From: Pseudopedobacter sp035496935
GTDB taxonomy: Bacteria; Bacteroidota; Bacteroidia; Sphingobacteriales; Sphingobacteriaceae
Assembly (NCBI GenBank): GCA_035496935.1
Contig: DATJED010000023.1
Span: forward strand, 248,001-312,000
Reading direction: 5' to 3'
DNA length: 64,000 nt
The notes under the pieces were generated by a model, which worked only from the letters and a program-made list of their open reading frames with translations, made no database searches and was not told the origin of the DNA. Position numbers and translations under genes: made by a program. Below, piece after piece: positions 43,501 to 51,890 of the stretch. The number at the start of each line of letters is the position of its first letter. The stretch's first letter is position 1.

Positions 43501-44007
43501 AAGGATATTCCTACGGTAGATGCAGGTAAAGATTTAGATATTTTATTGGCTGGCGAAAAACAAATTAACGCAAAAGTTACCGGCGATAATCTTAAATATA
43601 AATGGACACCTGCCATTGGTTTGAGTAATGATAGTATTCCTGATCCAATTGCATCGCCAACCGAATCTACCAAATATACGTTAGTAGTAACCTCAAAAGC
43701 GGGCTGTGCTGTTGCCGATGAAGTAAACATTACCGTACATATAGATCCCAATATTCCGAATGTGTTTTCGCCAAATAATGATGGAATTAATGACACCTGG
43801 TCCATAAAATATTTAGAGACTTTCGTAAAAGCTACAATTCGTATTTTCAATCGGGCAGGTCAACAAGTGTTTTTTTCTAACCAATACACCACACCTTGGG
43901 ATGGCAAATTCCATAACGTTGAGGTACCGGTGGGCGTTTATTATTATATAATTGAGCCTAATAATGGCCGTAATAGGTACACAGGTTCTGTAACTTTGCT
44001 TAGGTAA
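40510..44007 (+). CDS. large secreted PKD-domain adhesin with T9SS type B tail
   Basis: 1165 residues. Signal peptide MRPFYKLLILFIGFLIIFQKASAQ; an N-terminal region resembling the IgGFc-binding domain (about 130-470); three PKD domains near 590, 675 and 760, each with WLWDFGDG; further beta-sandwich repeats; and a C-terminal gliding-motility-type domain from about 1082 (NVFSPNNDGINDTW, then NRAGQQVFF and WDGK). The tail is a type B type IX secretion signal, so it is exported to the cell surface. The partner PorP/SprF gene follows by 2 bases. No other T9SS core gene is in the window. Confidence 0.9.
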   Translation: MRPFYKLLILFIGFLIIFQKASAQNVTNEGLEFWLCFPDHVPSEDKLATMSLFITSKNNSSGIVSCGNYSQSFTVQANTVEEIFVPRNVSFLGSGSGVFKNKGIKVKVDEGKGKVVVYAHVFAGFRSAATLVLPYEALGRKHFAMAYDQEPAGYPDFHSQLEVVAVEPNTTINIKPVVNGIPQPAFSQTLVNPGDVYQYQNIQDITGTLVEVDSVTSGCKRIAVFSGSSGMAISTPTCNVFPDHPSLDPLLQQLYPIESWGKTFPLIPFYNRNAGSIYRVIASEDNTTVTVNGITTVLNAGKFYSSPPITSASLIRADKPISVAQFAISQFCADSRNEFADVIPSDPDMVILNPLEYSIDRITLYSSSKLAITEQYLNVVIPTAKVSSFTINKNNFSGSFSPVPTATDYSYAQIALTGMGSNFSLAADTGFNAMAYGFGPVESYAYSAGTSLAATTIVNALKHGTNDVVEMACVNLSYDFKLLLPYVPTKLIWQLEPNLDPFVQDQPSYTQVSVNKKLLYEFRLAADKVFTSSGTKNIVITASIPAGANVCSTIDEEKINYTFEVSDLPVAEFNAPAKVCITKAAKFNYVEKNIGEPVVSWLWDFGDGTTSTEQSPSHTYASLGTYKVKLSLISKIGCNSLVTEKEISLIKPLVNEFEIVSPLCINNPISFVDQSTSTDGGISSWLWDFGDGTTSNEKNPVHVYAKSGTYKVNLIITSQIGCTESHEEIIKITDPAEIDFPDPGSCINDLVAFEGKIKSGNVSKWLWDFGDGSVDPIESIKQNPQHKYLSTGSYNVTLKATSAEGCVTTLTKNITISGSNPKVSFEVLDKDNLCSNTEVNFKNTSTIVFGNIIKLEIIYENKLGGTSVIYTDNAPEFDKIYTHKYPASSVDQNYQVIFRAYSGQSCYQESVPVTVTVHGSPEVKFDNVEPVCLNAPKFLLSAAKETTGIKGVAKFEGEGVVGNYFDPVVAGAGNHTVTYTFTSNKGCQEIITNTITVKDIPTVDAGKDLDILLAGEKQINAKVTGDNLKYKWTPAIGLSNDSIPDPIASPTESTKYTLVVTSKAGCAVADEVNITVHIDPNIPNVFSPNNDGINDTWSIKYLETFVKATIRIFNRAGQQVFFSNQYTTPWDGKFHNVEVPVGVYYYIIEPNNGRNRYTGSVTLLR

Positions 44008-44009
44008 GA

Positions 44010-44969
44010 ATGAAAAGATTTACGCTCCTTTTTCTTTTCATCTCAAATTTTGCTTTTAGCCAGCAAAGGCCATATTACACACAGTATCTCCAAAACATGG
44101 AAATTATCAACCCGGCCTTAACGGGGATGTATAAGGGGATAAATGCAAAAATGGGTTTTCGGAACCAGTGGGTGGGGATTAAAGATGCACCCAAAACAGC
44201 CTATCTAACGCTAAGTACACCTTTGAATATTGATGGTAGTATTTTAACCGCCGGCTCCGCCGATTTTGGAGTTGAAGAACCTTACACACGGTCTGATAAA
44301 GATTCTTATTATTCCTCAGATAATCATCACGGAGTAGGAGTAAATTTTATAAATGACAATACCGGACCCATTAATCGTACTACTGCTAATCTTACGTACG
44401 CTTACCATTTAATGCTAGGCGATATTGCCAATTTGTCTTTCGGAATAGCAGCGGGAGTGAGTAGGATAGGCTTAAATACAGCAGAGCTGGTTTTTGAAGA
44501 TCCCAATGATCCTTTAGCCACGAACGGAGAGATTATAAATTGGACACCAGACGTTAACCTGGGTTTTTACTTATATGGTTCTCAGTTTTTTTTCGGAGGT
44601 TCTTTACAACAGGTGATAAAACAGAAACTGTCTTTTAACGATATTTCTGATAAAAGTACAGAAGTGTCTCATTATTTCTTAACCGGAGGATATCGGTTTT
44701 TTATTGGTGAGGATGTTTCGTTTACGCCCTCAATTATGGCAAAGTACGTAGCGCCTTTCCCGGTTTCTTATGATTTAAATCTGAGAGTTTCCTTCAGAAA
44801 TAATTTTTGGCTTGGAGGCTCTTTCAGAAAAAGCGATGGCTTTTCTGTGTTAACCGGTTTTACCATCAACAAAATGTTAGATGCGGGTTACGCTTATGAC
44901 AGTAACATTTCAGCGATAAAAACCATTAACTCGGGATCGCATGAGTTTGTATTAGGCATAAAGTTTTAA
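44010..44969 (+). CDS. PorP/SprF-family type IX secretion membrane protein
   Basis: 319 residues. Signal peptide MKRFTLLFLFISNFAFSQ followed by the PorP/SprF outer-membrane beta-barrel: PYYTQYLQNMEIINPALTGMYKGINAKMGFRNQWVGI is the classic opening, and alternating beta strands run to the end (HEFVLGIKF). In Flavobacterium SprF is needed for surface display of the type B-tailed adhesin SprB. The 2-base gap to the adhesin gene suggests the same pairing here. Confidence 0.92.
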   Translation: MKRFTLLFLFISNFAFSQQRPYYTQYLQNMEIINPALTGMYKGINAKMGFRNQWVGIKDAPKTAYLTLSTPLNIDGSILTAGSADFGVEEPYTRSDKDSYYSSDNHHGVGVNFINDNTGPINRTTANLTYAYHLMLGDIANLSFGIAAGVSRIGLNTAELVFEDPNDPLATNGEIINWTPDVNLGFYLYGSQFFFGGSLQQVIKQKLSFNDISDKSTEVSHYFLTGGYRFFIGEDVSFTPSIMAKYVAPFPVSYDLNLRVSFRNNFWLGGSFRKSDGFSVLTGFTINKMLDAGYAYDSNISAIKTINSGSHEFVLGIKF

Positions 44970-45062
44970 ATTTTTAGGATTTTTTACATTTCTTAACTCC
45001 CGGCGTGTTACGGGATTCTCAAGCATAAATATGTATCTGTAAGCTAAAAACTCACCACTAAA

Positions 45063-45860
45063 TTAATCTTCTGGGTATTTTTGCAAAACCGAAGTTCTAA
45101 ACCTGTTAATTTCAGTTCTTAGCTCATTCAACATATTCTCAAATTTCTCCGTCTGTAATTCTAGTTTTTGCTCTTCGACACCAAAATTTGACGAAAATTT
45201 TGATTGAACTTTCCAAATTTCTTTAATTTCTGATGTGTTAAGTTGCTCATGTTTATGCTTATCAATAATAAGTATGCTCTCATTTGCTAAATTAAAAGCG
45301 CATTTACTAACAAGTAATTTTTTTGTACTTAAAATAAGATAAATAAAGCGCATATCTATACTTTGAAGAATTTCTACTTTGGAACAAACAACAATATCTC
45401 CCTTTACCAAATTCAAATTCGGATGGTTTTTACTAATTTCAAAAGCTCTTAGTTCAATTTTTGGGTCGGTAACCGGAAAAGAAATCTGAGGAAGGCTTCC
45501 AATGAAAGTTTTATCGCCGAACTTTGTGAGATATTTTTTTTCATATTTAGAACTCACCAAATCAATAAAAGGAAATAAACCCTGCTTTGTAGAGTTGTTT
45601 GTTTGTTTCAGCGAAACCTTGGGCAGGGGCTCTACATCATTGTCTTCGCTATTTAAAATCCAGCTATAATCTTTATCGAAATATTTACAAAGTAGATATA
45701 AAGATTGATACGTTGGATACTGTTTACCTAGCTCTATCTGAGAATAATTACTTCTTGAAATGCCCAGGATTTTAGCAAGCTCTTCCTGCGAAAGTTCCTC
45801 TTTGATTCTTAATGATTTAAGCCTTGTACCTAATTTTCTTTTTGATGCTATTTCTTGCAT
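45063..45860 (-). CDS. XRE regulator with catalytically degenerate S24-like domain
   Basis: 265 residues. Helix-turn-helix about 10-65 (LKSLRIKEELSQEELAKILGISRSNYSQIE). The rest aligns by eye with the repressor at 39033: SLPQISFPVTDPKIELRAFEI matches SLPKFSLPIFKQGTYRAFEI, but the GDSM nucleophile motif is replaced by KNHPN and the Ala-Gly site by SSKY; the Lys position (K186) is kept. It has the same kind of C-terminal coiled coil (KFENMLNELRTEINRFRTSVL). It cannot self-cleave and probably responds to a ligand or partner. Divergent from the PAS-receiver gene across a perfect palindrome. Confidence 0.82.
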   Translation of the reverse strand: MQEIASKRKLGTRLKSLRIKEELSQEELAKILGISRSNYSQIELGKQYPTYQSLYLLCKYFDKDYSWILNSEDNDVEPLPKVSLKQTNNSTKQGLFPFIDLVSSKYEKKYLTKFGDKTFIGSLPQISFPVTDPKIELRAFEISKNHPNLNLVKGDIVVCSKVEILQSIDMRFIYLILSTKKLLVSKCAFNLANESILIIDKHKHEQLNTSEIKEIWKVQSKFSSNFGVEEQKLELQTEKFENMLNELRTEINRFRTSVLQKYPED

Positions 45861-45927
45861 TAATATTTTTTAATAACTAAATTCGTCGTCGTTATTTCTT
45901 GCAATATGTGTTCAATATTTGTGCCTT

Positions 45928-45977
45928 TAATTTACGTAAATTAGGCAAAGAGAGTTTTTAAAAAAAGAGCTAAACAA
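45928..45977 (-). promoter_or_regulatory. promoter with overlapping palindromic operator
   Basis: On the minus strand, TTG (45975-45977), 21 bases, then TCTCTTTG (45946-45953), one mismatch from TAnnTTTG. Two bases downstream lies the 16-base perfect palindrome TAATTTACGTAAATTA (45928-45943), which would cover the transcription start of the XRE gene. Confidence 0.6.
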
Positions 45978-46047
45978 TTTTATGTAATTTTTCAACTTAT
46001 TTATTCCATTTTGAAACAAAGAAACCTTCCTCAGCAACCAATTGTAT

Positions 46048-47070
46048 ATGCAAAACTCTAGTGAAACCTCGTTAACCGTTTTAGAGCTTAAAGCTATTTT
46101 TGATAGTGCGGTTAGCGAGTATTATATATTGATTAGCCCTGAATATAAAATCCTATTTTTCAATGAAACTATAAAAAAAGTATATTCAAAATATATCTCT
46201 GAGGAATTAGTTCAAAATACAAATATTTTGGATTACATCCCCGAAGAGTATAAAAAGAAATTTATAAGAAGCTTTAAAATCGCTTTAGATAAGAAAGTTC
46301 ATACAGAAGAAATCGAGTTCTTTAACGTTTCTTCTAATACAACCAGTTGGTTCGAGTTCCAATTTAATCCAGTATGGCTTGGGGAGAGGTTGTTAGGCGT
46401 GTCAACCATCATTAGAAATATATCCTCGAAAAAAAGTAAGGACTTTGCGCTTATCGATAAAAACAAGACTTTACAGGAATATGCTTTCCTTACATCACAT
46501 AAATTAAGAGCCCCACTAACTAATATTTTGGGGCTTTCCAGTTTAATTGACGATCTCGATGATGAAGTTTCTGAGGATTATTCAAAAGTTAAATACCTAT
46601 TTAAGAACATTCAGGACCAAGCCGGAATTTTGGATAATATAATTCATGTGATAAGTAAACTAATATCAGATAGTCAAAAAATGGAATTCAATAGTAATGA
46701 AGAAAGGGAAATAAAACGTATCATCTTAATTGATGACGAACCCATCGTTACGATGCTCAACAGCAGGATGATCGAGAAAGTAAATAAAAATATCGAACGC
46801 CTTTCTTTTAACAACCCGAGGGAAGCGTTAAAATATTTGGAGACAAATAAAGCAGACCTCATTCTATTGGATATTAATATGCCGGAGATGAATGCTTGGG
46901 AATTTTTAAATCACATGCAAAATCTGTTGCTCAACCATACCGTAATTATCGTGTCATCGTCAATCAACCCGCAAGACCGTGTGAAAGCTTCAACCTACAA
47001 GAACGTTAAAGGTTTCCTTAACAAACCGTTGATGGTTGATGATTTAAAACTTTTTTTACCTGTTGCTTAA
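46048..47070 (+). CDS. PAS-DHp-receiver protein lacking an ATPase domain
   Basis: 340 residues. PAS domain about 12-128; a HisKA-like dimerisation segment about 142-205 with H151 in TSHKLRAPLTNILGL; then directly a receiver domain about 222-338 with acidic pair D229/D230, phosphoacceptor D275 in LILLDINMPE, SSS at 303-305 and K326 in LNKPL. No HATPase_c (N, G1, G2 boxes) lies between or after, and the residue after H151 is Lys instead of the acidic residue used in autophosphorylation. Probably a phosphotransfer or scaffold protein fed by another kinase. The frame opens at a TTG at 46042, but ATG 46048 is preferred. Confidence 0.8.
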   Translation: MQNSSETSLTVLELKAIFDSAVSEYYILISPEYKILFFNETIKKVYSKYISEELVQNTNILDYIPEEYKKKFIRSFKIALDKKVHTEEIEFFNVSSNTTSWFEFQFNPVWLGERLLGVSTIIRNISSKKSKDFALIDKNKTLQEYAFLTSHKLRAPLTNILGLSSLIDDLDDEVSEDYSKVKYLFKNIQDQAGILDNIIHVISKLISDSQKMEFNSNEEREIKRIILIDDEPIVTMLNSRMIEKVNKNIERLSFNNPREALKYLETNKADLILLDINMPEMNAWEFLNHMQNLLLNHTVIIVSSSINPQDRVKASTYKNVKGFLNKPLMVDDLKLFLPVA

Positions 47071-47141
47071 GATCAGTTCGTTTTTAAAATAATTAGGGCA
47101 CAGGCAGTTTTAGAATCTGTAAAATCCGTAAAACAGATATA

Positions 47142-48542
47142 TTACAACTCAAAACAAACGCCTTTTTGCGGAATGGTAACTTCGAGTTTGTTCAGTTCCA
47201 TGTTTACTTTTAGTGCTTCCATACTTTCACGTTCTCCGTGTACCAGAAAAACCTTTTTCAAAGAACGGTTCGGAATTTTTGAAACGTATTCCATAATATC
47301 CGCATGGTCTCCATGTCCGCTTAGTAAATCTGTTTTCTTGATGGTAGCCATTACAGAAAGTTCTTTCCCTTTAATGTTTACGAAAGAATCCCCTCGAAGC
47401 AAGCGATACCCCAAAGTACCCTTTGCGCAAAAACCGATAAAGAATAACGTAGCATAAAGGTTTTCGATATTTCTGAATATATGGTCCTGAATTCTGCCAC
47501 CTTCTAACATCCCTGCTGAAGAAATAATAATGCAGGGTTCAAAATGGTTTGATATTTCCTTACTTTCTTTTAGCTCACGTACATAGTTTAGGTTCTCAAA
47601 CTCGTACTCGTTACCATGTTGTTTATAAAAAGTTTTAGCGTCGTTATTTACATATTTGTGATGTTTTCGGTAAATATCGGTAGCCATTGTAGCCATTGGG
47701 CTATCCACAAAAACAGGGATGGGCGGAAGCAAGCCTGTAGAGAAAATGTTATTCAGTGAAAACACCAAGGATTGGGTTCTGCCAACACTAAAAGCCGGAA
47801 TTATCAATCTGCCGGGCTGTTCAATACAGCTTTCTGTAATCACCTTAATCAGCGTATTTTGTAAGGTGTCCGTTGCACTATGGAAACGCCCACCATAAGT
47901 GGATTCGCAAACCAGGTATTCAGTTTCAGGCAGATATTCCGGATCGTTTAAAACAGGATAATTTTTTCTGCCGATATCGCCGGTAAAGGCAATCGTTTTT
48001 TGCAAACCATTATCGTTTATTGTAAAATGAGCTGATGCGGCGCCCAATAAATGCCCAGTTGGCACCAATTTTAATATAATATCGTTATTGATTTTGAACG
48101 GTTTGTTAAAAGCAATTGCTACCGTTCTTTCAGCAGTATCGTTAACGTGTTTTTGCAGGTATAAAGGCTGGTTGTGGTTAATGAACCTGTTTTTCTTAAA
48201 CTTTCCCCGACTTCTTTTTTTATCCTGCTTGCGCATGAAAATATTTACCGAATCAGAGAGAAGTAGTTGCATTAAATCTGCAGTAGGGTAGGTGCACAAA
48301 ACCTGACCTTTAAAACCGTTTTTTATTAGAGTGGGGATATTTCCGCTATGATCGATATGAGCGTGGGTTAAAACAACAACATCAATATCTGCGGGCGAAA
48401 AAGGAAAATTTTCATTTTCGGCTAGTTCAACACCTCCTTCGTAATTTAAGCCGCAATCTATTAAAATACAGTAATTATTAACTTCTAGCAGGTGCATGCT
48501 TCCAGTAACTTGCTCGGCAGCGCCCCAAATCGTTAATTTCAT
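47142..48542 (-). CDS. beta-CASP metallo-beta-lactamase fold RNA nuclease
   Basis: 466 residues. The zinc site has H60/H62/D64/H65 in THAHIDHSG, and GDIGRKNYP follows. The beta-CASP insert carries STYGGRFH and CIIISSAGMLEGGRI, and the C-terminal RMMBL region shows SGHGDHADIMEYV and LVHGERESM. This is the CPSF-like bacterial exonuclease/endonuclease family acting on RNA in the cytosol. Length is typical. It is followed by no gene on its strand before the receiver gene and is preceded by an ABC exporter gene 8 bases upstream, so the two may be co-transcribed. Confidence 0.93.
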   Translation of the reverse strand: MKLTIWGAAEQVTGSMHLLEVNNYCILIDCGLNYEGGVELAENENFPFSPADIDVVVLTHAHIDHSGNIPTLIKNGFKGQVLCTYPTADLMQLLLSDSVNIFMRKQDKKRSRGKFKKNRFINHNQPLYLQKHVNDTAERTVAIAFNKPFKINNDIILKLVPTGHLLGAASAHFTINDNGLQKTIAFTGDIGRKNYPVLNDPEYLPETEYLVCESTYGGRFHSATDTLQNTLIKVITESCIEQPGRLIIPAFSVGRTQSLVFSLNNIFSTGLLPPIPVFVDSPMATMATDIYRKHHKYVNNDAKTFYKQHGNEYEFENLNYVRELKESKEISNHFEPCIIISSAGMLEGGRIQDHIFRNIENLYATLFFIGFCAKGTLGYRLLRGDSFVNIKGKELSVMATIKKTDLLSGHGDHADIMEYVSKIPNRSLKKVFLVHGERESMEALKVNMELNKLEVTIPQKGVCFEL

Positions 48543-48550
48543 TTCCCTTT

Positions 48551-50380
48551 TTAAGCTGAGTATTCAAACTGCAAAGAACTCAACCGTTTATATAAACCGT
48601 CTTCCACTTGCGATAATTCTTTGTGCGTACCACTTTCGGCAATTTCTCCCTTATCTAAAACAATGATTTTATCCGCTTCTCTAATGGTTGAAAGTCGGTG
48701 GGCAATGATTATGGACGTTCTTCCTTTCATCAAAATTTCCAAAGCCTCCTGTACCAATTTCTCCGATTCAGAATCCAAGGAAGAAGTAGCTTCATCCAAA
48801 ATTAAAATTGCCGGGTCTTTTAATAGAGCCCTTGCAATGGCGATGCGTTGCCTTTGTCCGCCAGATAGTTTAACACCACGTTCGCCAACCACCGTTTCAT
48901 AACCTTCTGGAAAACCTGAGATAAACTGGTGTGCATTGGCTTTTTTTGCAGCTTCAATAATTTCCTCATCAGTTGCGCTCAACTTGCCGTAAGCGATGTT
49001 TTCTTTGATAGTTCCGCCGAATAGAATTACGTCCTGCGGTACAATTGCAACTTGGTTTCTGATGTCGGTAATCGCTAAATCCTTGATGGGCTGTCCGTCA
49101 AACAAAATAGAGCCGTTTTGTAAATTGTAAAATCTTAAAATTAAGCTGGCAATAGTTGACTTTCCGGCTCCTGAAGGACCAACAATCGCAATTTTTTCTC
49201 CAGCTTTTGCATCAAAAGAAACACCGTTCAATACCGCAATATCCGGCCTGGAAGGGTAGTTGAAAAAAGCATTCTGAAAACTGATATTTCCTTTTAGAAT
49301 ATGCTTTACCTCGTTATCTTTTTGATCTATTGAAATAGGTTCGTGTTCTTCGTCTAAAATTTCTAATACCCTTTCAGATGCACCAATGGCTTTTTGTACG
49401 TTAGCATAAAGCTCTGGAAAACTGCCCATTGCAGCGCCAACAAAAAACGAGTAGAAAACGTAGGCTAATAAGTCGCCTACGGATAAATCACCTTGTTTTA
49501 CCAAAAATGTTCCATACCATAAAACGCCCATAATAGCGCCAAACAAACAGAAAACAATAAACGATGCAAACATACCGCGGTAATTTGCTCCTCTTACCGC
49601 TATTTTAACTACTTGGCGCAGGCTTTTATCATATCTGTTTGCTTCATAAGCCTCGTTTACAAAGGCTTTTACGTTAGAAATTCCCTGTAAAGTTTCTTCA
49701 ACAATGGTATTAGATTCCGCTAATTTATCCTGGGCACTTTTTGATATTTTACGCAAGGCTTTTCCAAAGAATACGCCAGCAACAACAATTACTGGCAAAA
49801 TGCATAAAAGAAATAATGTGAGTTTGCCCGATACGTAAACCAATATACCTATGCCACCAACCAAAAGAATTATTTGGCGGATCATCTCTGCCAAAGTGGT
49901 GGTTAAAGTGTCTTGGATCTGTGATAAATCTGCCGAAATTCTACTGTTTAATTCTCCAACTCTGCGGTTAGCAAAAAAATTCATCGGCAAAGTAATCATA
50001 CGGAAGTAGGTATCACGTCTAATATCGGCTAAAGCTTTTTCCGCAACCTCAACAAATAGTCTGATTCTGAAAAAAGAAACGAAGGCCTGAACAAATAAAA
50101 TAGCGAAAGCAATTAACCCAATTTCATTGATGGAATTTGGCAAGCCGTATTTTGGGGCTTTATCAACGGCAACATCAACCATAACCTGAATAATTGCCGG
50201 AAATGCTAAACCAACCACGCTTGATAACAACAAAAACACCATACCAATCAAGAATTTTTTTCGGTAAGGCTTTAAGTATTTTAGTAGAGCACTTATTTTT
50301 TGGAGGTTTTCTTTGTTGATTTTTGATTTTGTAAACTCCTGAGCAGGAGTGGAACTGCTATTTAATCCGTTTCTGGCCAT
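48551..50380 (-). CDS. ABC exporter, MsbA/multidrug type
   Basis: 609 residues. An N-terminal six-helix transmembrane domain (about 40-330) is fused to a nucleotide-binding domain with Walker A GPSGAGKST (near 397), Q-loop VPQDVILFG, signature LSGGQRQR, Walker B ILILDEATSS and H-loop IAHRLST. It works as a homodimer or heterodimer and exports lipid or drugs; the substrate is not predictable, but lipid A flipping is possible. The beta-CASP gene follows 8 bases downstream. Confidence 0.92.
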   Translation of the reverse strand: MARNGLNSSSTPAQEFTKSKINKENLQKISALLKYLKPYRKKFLIGMVFLLLSSVVGLAFPAIIQVMVDVAVDKAPKYGLPNSINEIGLIAFAILFVQAFVSFFRIRLFVEVAEKALADIRRDTYFRMITLPMNFFANRRVGELNSRISADLSQIQDTLTTTLAEMIRQIILLVGGIGILVYVSGKLTLFLLCILPVIVVAGVFFGKALRKISKSAQDKLAESNTIVEETLQGISNVKAFVNEAYEANRYDKSLRQVVKIAVRGANYRGMFASFIVFCLFGAIMGVLWYGTFLVKQGDLSVGDLLAYVFYSFFVGAAMGSFPELYANVQKAIGASERVLEILDEEHEPISIDQKDNEVKHILKGNISFQNAFFNYPSRPDIAVLNGVSFDAKAGEKIAIVGPSGAGKSTIASLILRFYNLQNGSILFDGQPIKDLAITDIRNQVAIVPQDVILFGGTIKENIAYGKLSATDEEIIEAAKKANAHQFISGFPEGYETVVGERGVKLSGGQRQRIAIARALLKDPAILILDEATSSLDSESEKLVQEALEILMKGRTSIIIAHRLSTIREADKIIVLDKGEIAESGTHKELSQVEDGLYKRLSSLQFEYSA

Positions 50381-50462
50381 TTATAGGGTGTTAATATATA
50401 AACAGGAACATGATTTTCCTGCGATACGGGTGCAAAACTAAGATATAATTTGTCTTTAGCTT

Positions 50463-50972
50463 TTATTTTGATGAAATTTTACGGAACACAAACAGTGTAA
50501 AACTGATGATTGCTAAAGCCAAGGCAAAAGATACCAATTGATAAAATTTCTTGCTGTGTTTATAATCTTGCAAATTTGCCTTTAAGGCTTCGTTTTCTGT
50601 TTGCAGCTTATTGATGGTGTGCATATAACCCAGATTTCGGCTTTCTGATTCTTTTGATTGAGAAACTACTTTTTCCTGCTGATAGGTTTTAAAATCGAGC
50701 AAAGTTTTTGTTTCTTTTAAAATAGAATTATCTGTTTGAATGATTTGCGTTAAAATATCCATGCTTTTTTGCATGTCTTTTTTTGTTTTAAAACCGAAAA
50801 TCCCAGTTTTTTGGTTTAGGCTTTCGGTGAACTGTCCAAACTTGGTTACTCGGGCGTCAAGCATTGCATTAATTTTATTGCGTTGCAACTGGTAAGCCAA
50901 ACTGTCGGAATCTTGAAAGCAAAATGCCGGTAATGTGATAATCGATAATAAAATAATTACAAATACTTTCAT
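50463..50972 (-). CDS. exported coiled-coil protein with C-terminal membrane anchor
   Basis: 169 residues. Signal peptide (MKVFVIILLSIITLPAFCFQ), a long helical/coiled-coil region rich in Lys, Gln and Glu (25-135), then a single hydrophobic segment (LVSFALALAIISFTLFVF) and a basic end (RKISSK). Unrecognised family. Predicted periplasmic rod anchored in the membrane by its C-terminus. It lies between the ABC exporter gene and the SAM-hydrolase gene on the same strand. Confidence 0.75.
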   Translation of the reverse strand: MKVFVIILLSIITLPAFCFQDSDSLAYQLQRNKINAMLDARVTKFGQFTESLNQKTGIFGFKTKKDMQKSMDILTQIIQTDNSILKETKTLLDFKTYQQEKVVSQSKESESRNLGYMHTINKLQTENEALKANLQDYKHSKKFYQLVSFALALAIISFTLFVFRKISSK

Positions 50973-51009
50973 GCTAGGTTTTTTGATGTTTTAAGCTTTA
51001 TAAAATTGC

Positions 51010-51789
51010 TTAATCTTTAAATTCTATCAAAACGGTATCATTAGGTTTTAATCCTAGTAGTCCGCTGGCATTTCCTTTATTAATAGCAATCTCTAAATGG
51101 TCTGATATTCCAAACAAACATAGTTTATCGCCTTCTGGTACTTCGTCATAATGCCAGCAAAGCTGATTAATGGATTCGCCACGCTTAAAATGGAGTTCAA
51201 ATTTCCGGCCCGCCTGTACTTTATTAAAAAGGTCCTTAGTGATATTTGTGATTACATTTTCAAAAGAATCAATAAAAATCACGCTTCCTTTTATAAGGTT
51301 TTTTTCAATCACCGGATGGAAGTTCATTTTTTCCTCAATTTCAAAAGTGGACTCACCAATTTCCTGTAATGCGCCTCCAGCCGCTAAATGACAGGCCGCC
51401 TTTACAAAAATATCTGCCAAAGGAAAGTGCAAAAATTTTAAATCCTGCAAAATGTTAAGCTCTACAACCTCTTGTGGAGTTTCCTCAAAAATCAAGGAAA
51501 ATATGCCATTATCAGAACCTACAAAAAAATGATCGCGGTATTTTACGGCCAAATATTTATTAGATGAACTGTAAACGGTGTCAATCCCAATTAAATGAAC
51601 GGTATTTTTTGGAAAATAGTGGAAGCAATTTTTTAAAAGAAAGGCAGCTTTCGAAATATTAAACGCCTCAATCTCATGGGTAATATCAATAATATTCACG
51701 GAAGGCAGCGTACTTAATATACTACCTTTTAACGCCGCCTGATAAAAATCTTTATAACCTAAATCTGTGGTTAAAGTAATAATTGCCAT
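51010..51789 (-). CDS. SAM hydroxide adenosyltransferase (DUF62 family)
   Basis: 259 residues. The N-terminal Asp motif is in ITLTTDLGYKDFYQAALKG; GIDTVYSS, YRDHFFVGSDNGIFSL and the C-terminal domain with FIDSFENVITNITKDLF, FELHF and LLGLKPND are family marks. Members hydrolyse S-adenosylmethionine to adenosine and methionine using hydroxide, and are related to fluorinase/chlorinase. The gene is divergent from phoH, with a perfect 10-bp inverted repeat in the gap. Confidence 0.88.
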   Translation of the reverse strand: MAIITLTTDLGYKDFYQAALKGSILSTLPSVNIIDITHEIEAFNISKAAFLLKNCFHYFPKNTVHLIGIDTVYSSSNKYLAVKYRDHFFVGSDNGIFSLIFEETPQEVVELNILQDLKFLHFPLADIFVKAACHLAAGGALQEIGESTFEIEEKMNFHPVIEKNLIKGSVIFIDSFENVITNITKDLFNKVQAGRKFELHFKRGESINQLCWHYDEVPEGDKLCLFGISDHLEIAINKGNASGLLGLKPNDTVLIEFKD

Positions 51790-51810
51790 TAATATTATGA
51801 ATATTTATTC

Positions 51811-51833
51811 TTAATCTTGTATCACAAGATTAA
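51811..51833. promoter_or_regulatory. perfect inverted repeat between divergent genes
   Basis: TTAATCTTGT at 51811-51820 and its exact complement at 51824-51833 are separated by ATC. It lies 22 bases before the SAM-hydrolase ATG and about 58 bases before phoH. It could be an operator for one or both genes or a leader hairpin. Confidence 0.5.
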
Positions 51834-51890
51834 CGCTACAAATATTAAATTTTTAATCCACATTCATATCAGAAACATAAAATCTATACT

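Noticed and set aside
44996..45024. TCCCG/CGGGA hairpin after the PorP/SprF gene
   Set aside because: Only a 5-bp stem without a T tract, so a terminator cannot be claimed.
39033..45860. Two S24-type repressors as prophage markers
   Set aside because: No phage structural, replication or integrase genes occur between or near them.
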